Assembly: GCF_025996515.1 (NCBI RefSeq)
Contig: NZ_BLRH01000024.1
Span: 62,001 to 126,000 of the forward strand
Source of the DNA: Rhizohabitans arisaemae
GTDB taxonomy: Bacteria > Actinomycetota > Actinomycetes > Streptosporangiales > Streptosporangiaceae
Direction: 5' to 3'
DNA length: 64,000 bases
The translations under genes and the position numbers were made by a program. Below, one piece after another: positions 62,521 to 64,000 of this stretch. Every line of letters begins with the position of its first letter. The first letter of the stretch is position 1. Below the pieces are notes generated by a model. The model saw only the letters and a list, made by a program, of their open reading frames with translations. It was not told where the DNA came from and searched no databases.

Positions 62521-64000
62521 TCAGGCGGAGGTACGGCTTGCGCCGAGCCGTCTGGCGAGCCGGCGCCAGCCGTACCCGATCGCGAACATCAGGACGGTGT
62601 AGACGACCGCCATGGCGGCGCCGAGGTTCGGCGCGTAGAGCTGCGGGGCGCTCTCGTCGATCCGGGTGAACAGCAGGACCGGAAGCGGCCTGGTCTCCGG
62701 GGTGGACAGGAAGACCGCGATGGTGAACTCCTGCGCCCCGAGCAGGAAGAGCTGCAGCCAGGCCGCGCCGAGGATCGGCATCAGCAGGGGGAGCATGATC
62801 CGCCGGAAGACGGTGAGCCGGCCGGCACCGCTGACCGCGGCGGCTTCCTCCAGGGCCGGGCTGATCTGGAGCACGCCGCTGTAGGCGATGCGGTGTGCGA
62901 CGGCCATCCGGTACGCGTACGCCAGAACCAGCACCCAGATCGTCCCGTAGATCGGGATGACACGATTGATCACCAGATAGAAGAGGAAGGCGGCGAACCC
63001 GGCCATGGTCGCCGGGATCGCGATCGACGAGCTGGCCACGATGTTGAGGATCGCCGGGCCGCGCCGCCCCGACCCGCGGGCCGCCGTCCAGCCCGAGACC
63101 GCCGCCAGGATCGTGGCCAGGGTCGCGCTGAGCGCGGCGATGAGAAGGGTACGGCCGAGGGCGGCCCAGAACTCATCCGACCCGAGCGCCTGCACCAGCG
63201 GGCCGAAGGTGGCGTGCTCAAGGAGGTTGCCCCAGGTGATCGGCAGAACGTACGGAGTGATCGCCGACCAGACCAGGGAGATCATCGGCAGGAACGTCGA
63301 CACACCGAGGTAGCAGACGAGAAAGGCGATCGCCGGGATCCGCCAGGTACCGAGCGGCAGCGGCGCCGCGCGGAACCCCTTCCCGGTGATGGTGGCCAGC
63401 CGGTCGGCCCGGCGGGTGAGCCGCATGTAGAGCAGGAACAGCGCGGCGACCACCACCAGGAAGACCACCCCGAAGGCCGCGCCGGCGCCGTACCGGGGAA
63501 GTTCACCGGTACGGGACTCGGTGAAACGCCAGAGCCGCATGGCGAAGATGTCGTCGCCCTCCCGCTGGCCGAACAGCAGCGGAATCTCGAACTGCCCCAG
63601 AGTGATGATCATGCCGAGCATCAGCACGCCCAGGGTGGCCGGCCAGACGAGCGGCAGGGTGATCCGGCGGATGGTCTGAATCGTGGAGGCGCCGGCCATC
63701 CGTCCGGCCTCTTCCAGGCTGCCGTCCATCGCCGACAGAATCGGGACGAGCAGGATGAACAGGAAGGTCACCCCTTGAAGCCCCTGGAGAACCGTGAAGG
63801 CGGCGAAGTCAAACGGGTCGATCGGCCCGGAGTCCCCGCCGACGAACGGCAGGGCGCGCAGCATCTGGTTGAGCAGGCCGGTCTTGGGGGCGAGCATCAA
63901 CGTCCACGACTGCGCGTGGACGATCGGAGGAATGATCAGGGGAATGAGCATCAGCGCGTAGACGAGGCCGCGGCCCGGGAGATCGGTCCGGACGACGAGC
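62521..64000 (-). CDS. ABC importer double permease (iron/thiamine type), 5'-truncated
   Basis: The frame is open to the right edge and reads LVVRTDLPGRGLVYALMLIP upstream of Met 63951, matching the N-terminal region of fused permeases. Two permease halves are visible; the EAA motifs are EEAGRMAGASTIQTIRRITL and EEAAAVSGAGRLTVFRRIML. Such permeases import iron(III), thiamine or 2-aminoethylphosphonate. The binding protein and ATPase genes presumably lie beyond the window. The C-terminus RLGASRTSA ends at 62521. The start is missing. Confidence 0.87.
   Translation of the reverse strand, partial: LVVRTDLPGRGLVYALMLIPLIIPPIVHAQSWTLMLAPKTGLLNQMLRALPFVGGDSGPIDPFDFAAFTVLQGLQGVTFLFILLVPILSAMDGSLEEAGRMAGASTIQTIRRITLPLVWPATLGVLMLGMIITLGQFEIPLLFGQREGDDIFAMRLWRFTESRTGELPRYGAGAAFGVVFLVVVAALFLLYMRLTRRADRLATITGKGFRAAPLPLGTWRIPAIAFLVCYLGVSTFLPMISLVWSAITPYVLPITWGNLLEHATFGPLVQALGSDEFWAALGRTLLIAALSATLATILAAVSGWTAARGSGRRGPAILNIVASSSIAIPATMAGFAAFLFYLVINRVIPIYGTIWVLVLAYAYRMAVAHRIAYSGVLQISPALEEAAAVSGAGRLTVFRRIMLPLLMPILGAAWLQLFLLGAQEFTIAVFLSTPETRPLPVLLFTRIDESAPQLYAPNLGAAMAVVYTVLMFAIGYGWRRLARRLGASRTSA

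Overview
The window is high-GC actinobacterial chromosome. Frequent GTG starts, ATGA/GTGA overlaps and the gene order hflX ... comEA-comEC-holA ... rpsT/lepA ... hemW ... hrcA-dnaJ-rsmE ... phoH-ybeY-CNNM-era ... leuA point to Streptosporangiales (Streptosporangium/Nonomuraea-like). That placement is an inference from family resemblance and synteny, not from a search. No rRNA, tRNA, CRISPR array or intact insertion sequence was recognised.

Region by region. 1-7.2 kb: 5'-truncated hflX, a HutI-like amidohydrolase, the DNA-uptake pair comEA-comEC and holA. 7.2-14.8 kb: a minus-strand MacB/LolCDE-type export cassette of two ATPases and two very large FtsX-type permeases, with two palindromes at its promoter; one ATPase carries an AbrB-like tail. 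14.9-17.3 kb: rpsT and lepA, divergent. 17.3-24.4 kb: a small protein of unknown function with a decayed duplicate next to it, a MOSC protein, a secreted GH18 chitinase behind twin perfect hairpins, hemW, two membrane proteins and a DUF3097 protein. 24.5-34.8 kb: a translation and stress block with CIRCE-hrcA-dnaJ-rsmE, a convergent sigma/anti-sigma-like pair, then HIT-phoH-ybeY-CNNM, a lipoprotein, a CDA-like protein, a Nudix hydrolase and era. 34.8-38.8 kb: a tandem GNAT protein, a Sel1-repeat protein, a 39-bp palindromic promoter and leuA with a long structured leader.

From 38.9 kb the content is accessory. It holds a formamidase near an AmiC-like cytosolic amide receptor and a divergent MarR gene; a Zn/Mn-type ABC importer; an MFS exporter; an ECF sigma factor; a STAND NTPase with nearly identical TPR repeats and a possible amyloid-like N-terminal motif; a secreted S15/CocE hydrolase; a double-length CoA-transferase and acyl-AMP ligase with a zinc-ribbon protein downstream; a headless TetR remnant; a lipoprotein pair; a cupin/MarR divergon; RidA-like and SnoaL-like genes divergent from an MFS gene; and a truncated ABC permease at the right edge.

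The first half is mostly vertically conserved housekeeping DNA. The second half (about 46-61 kb) shows decay and mobility: gene relics, tandem duplications, an AT-richer patch at 48.9-49.36 kb and regulator/enzyme divergons. The best leads for new biology are the AbrB-tailed ABC ATPase with its operator-like palindromes, the palindromic promoter at 36.73-36.80 kb, the AmiC/MarR/formamidase locus, and the STAND protein.
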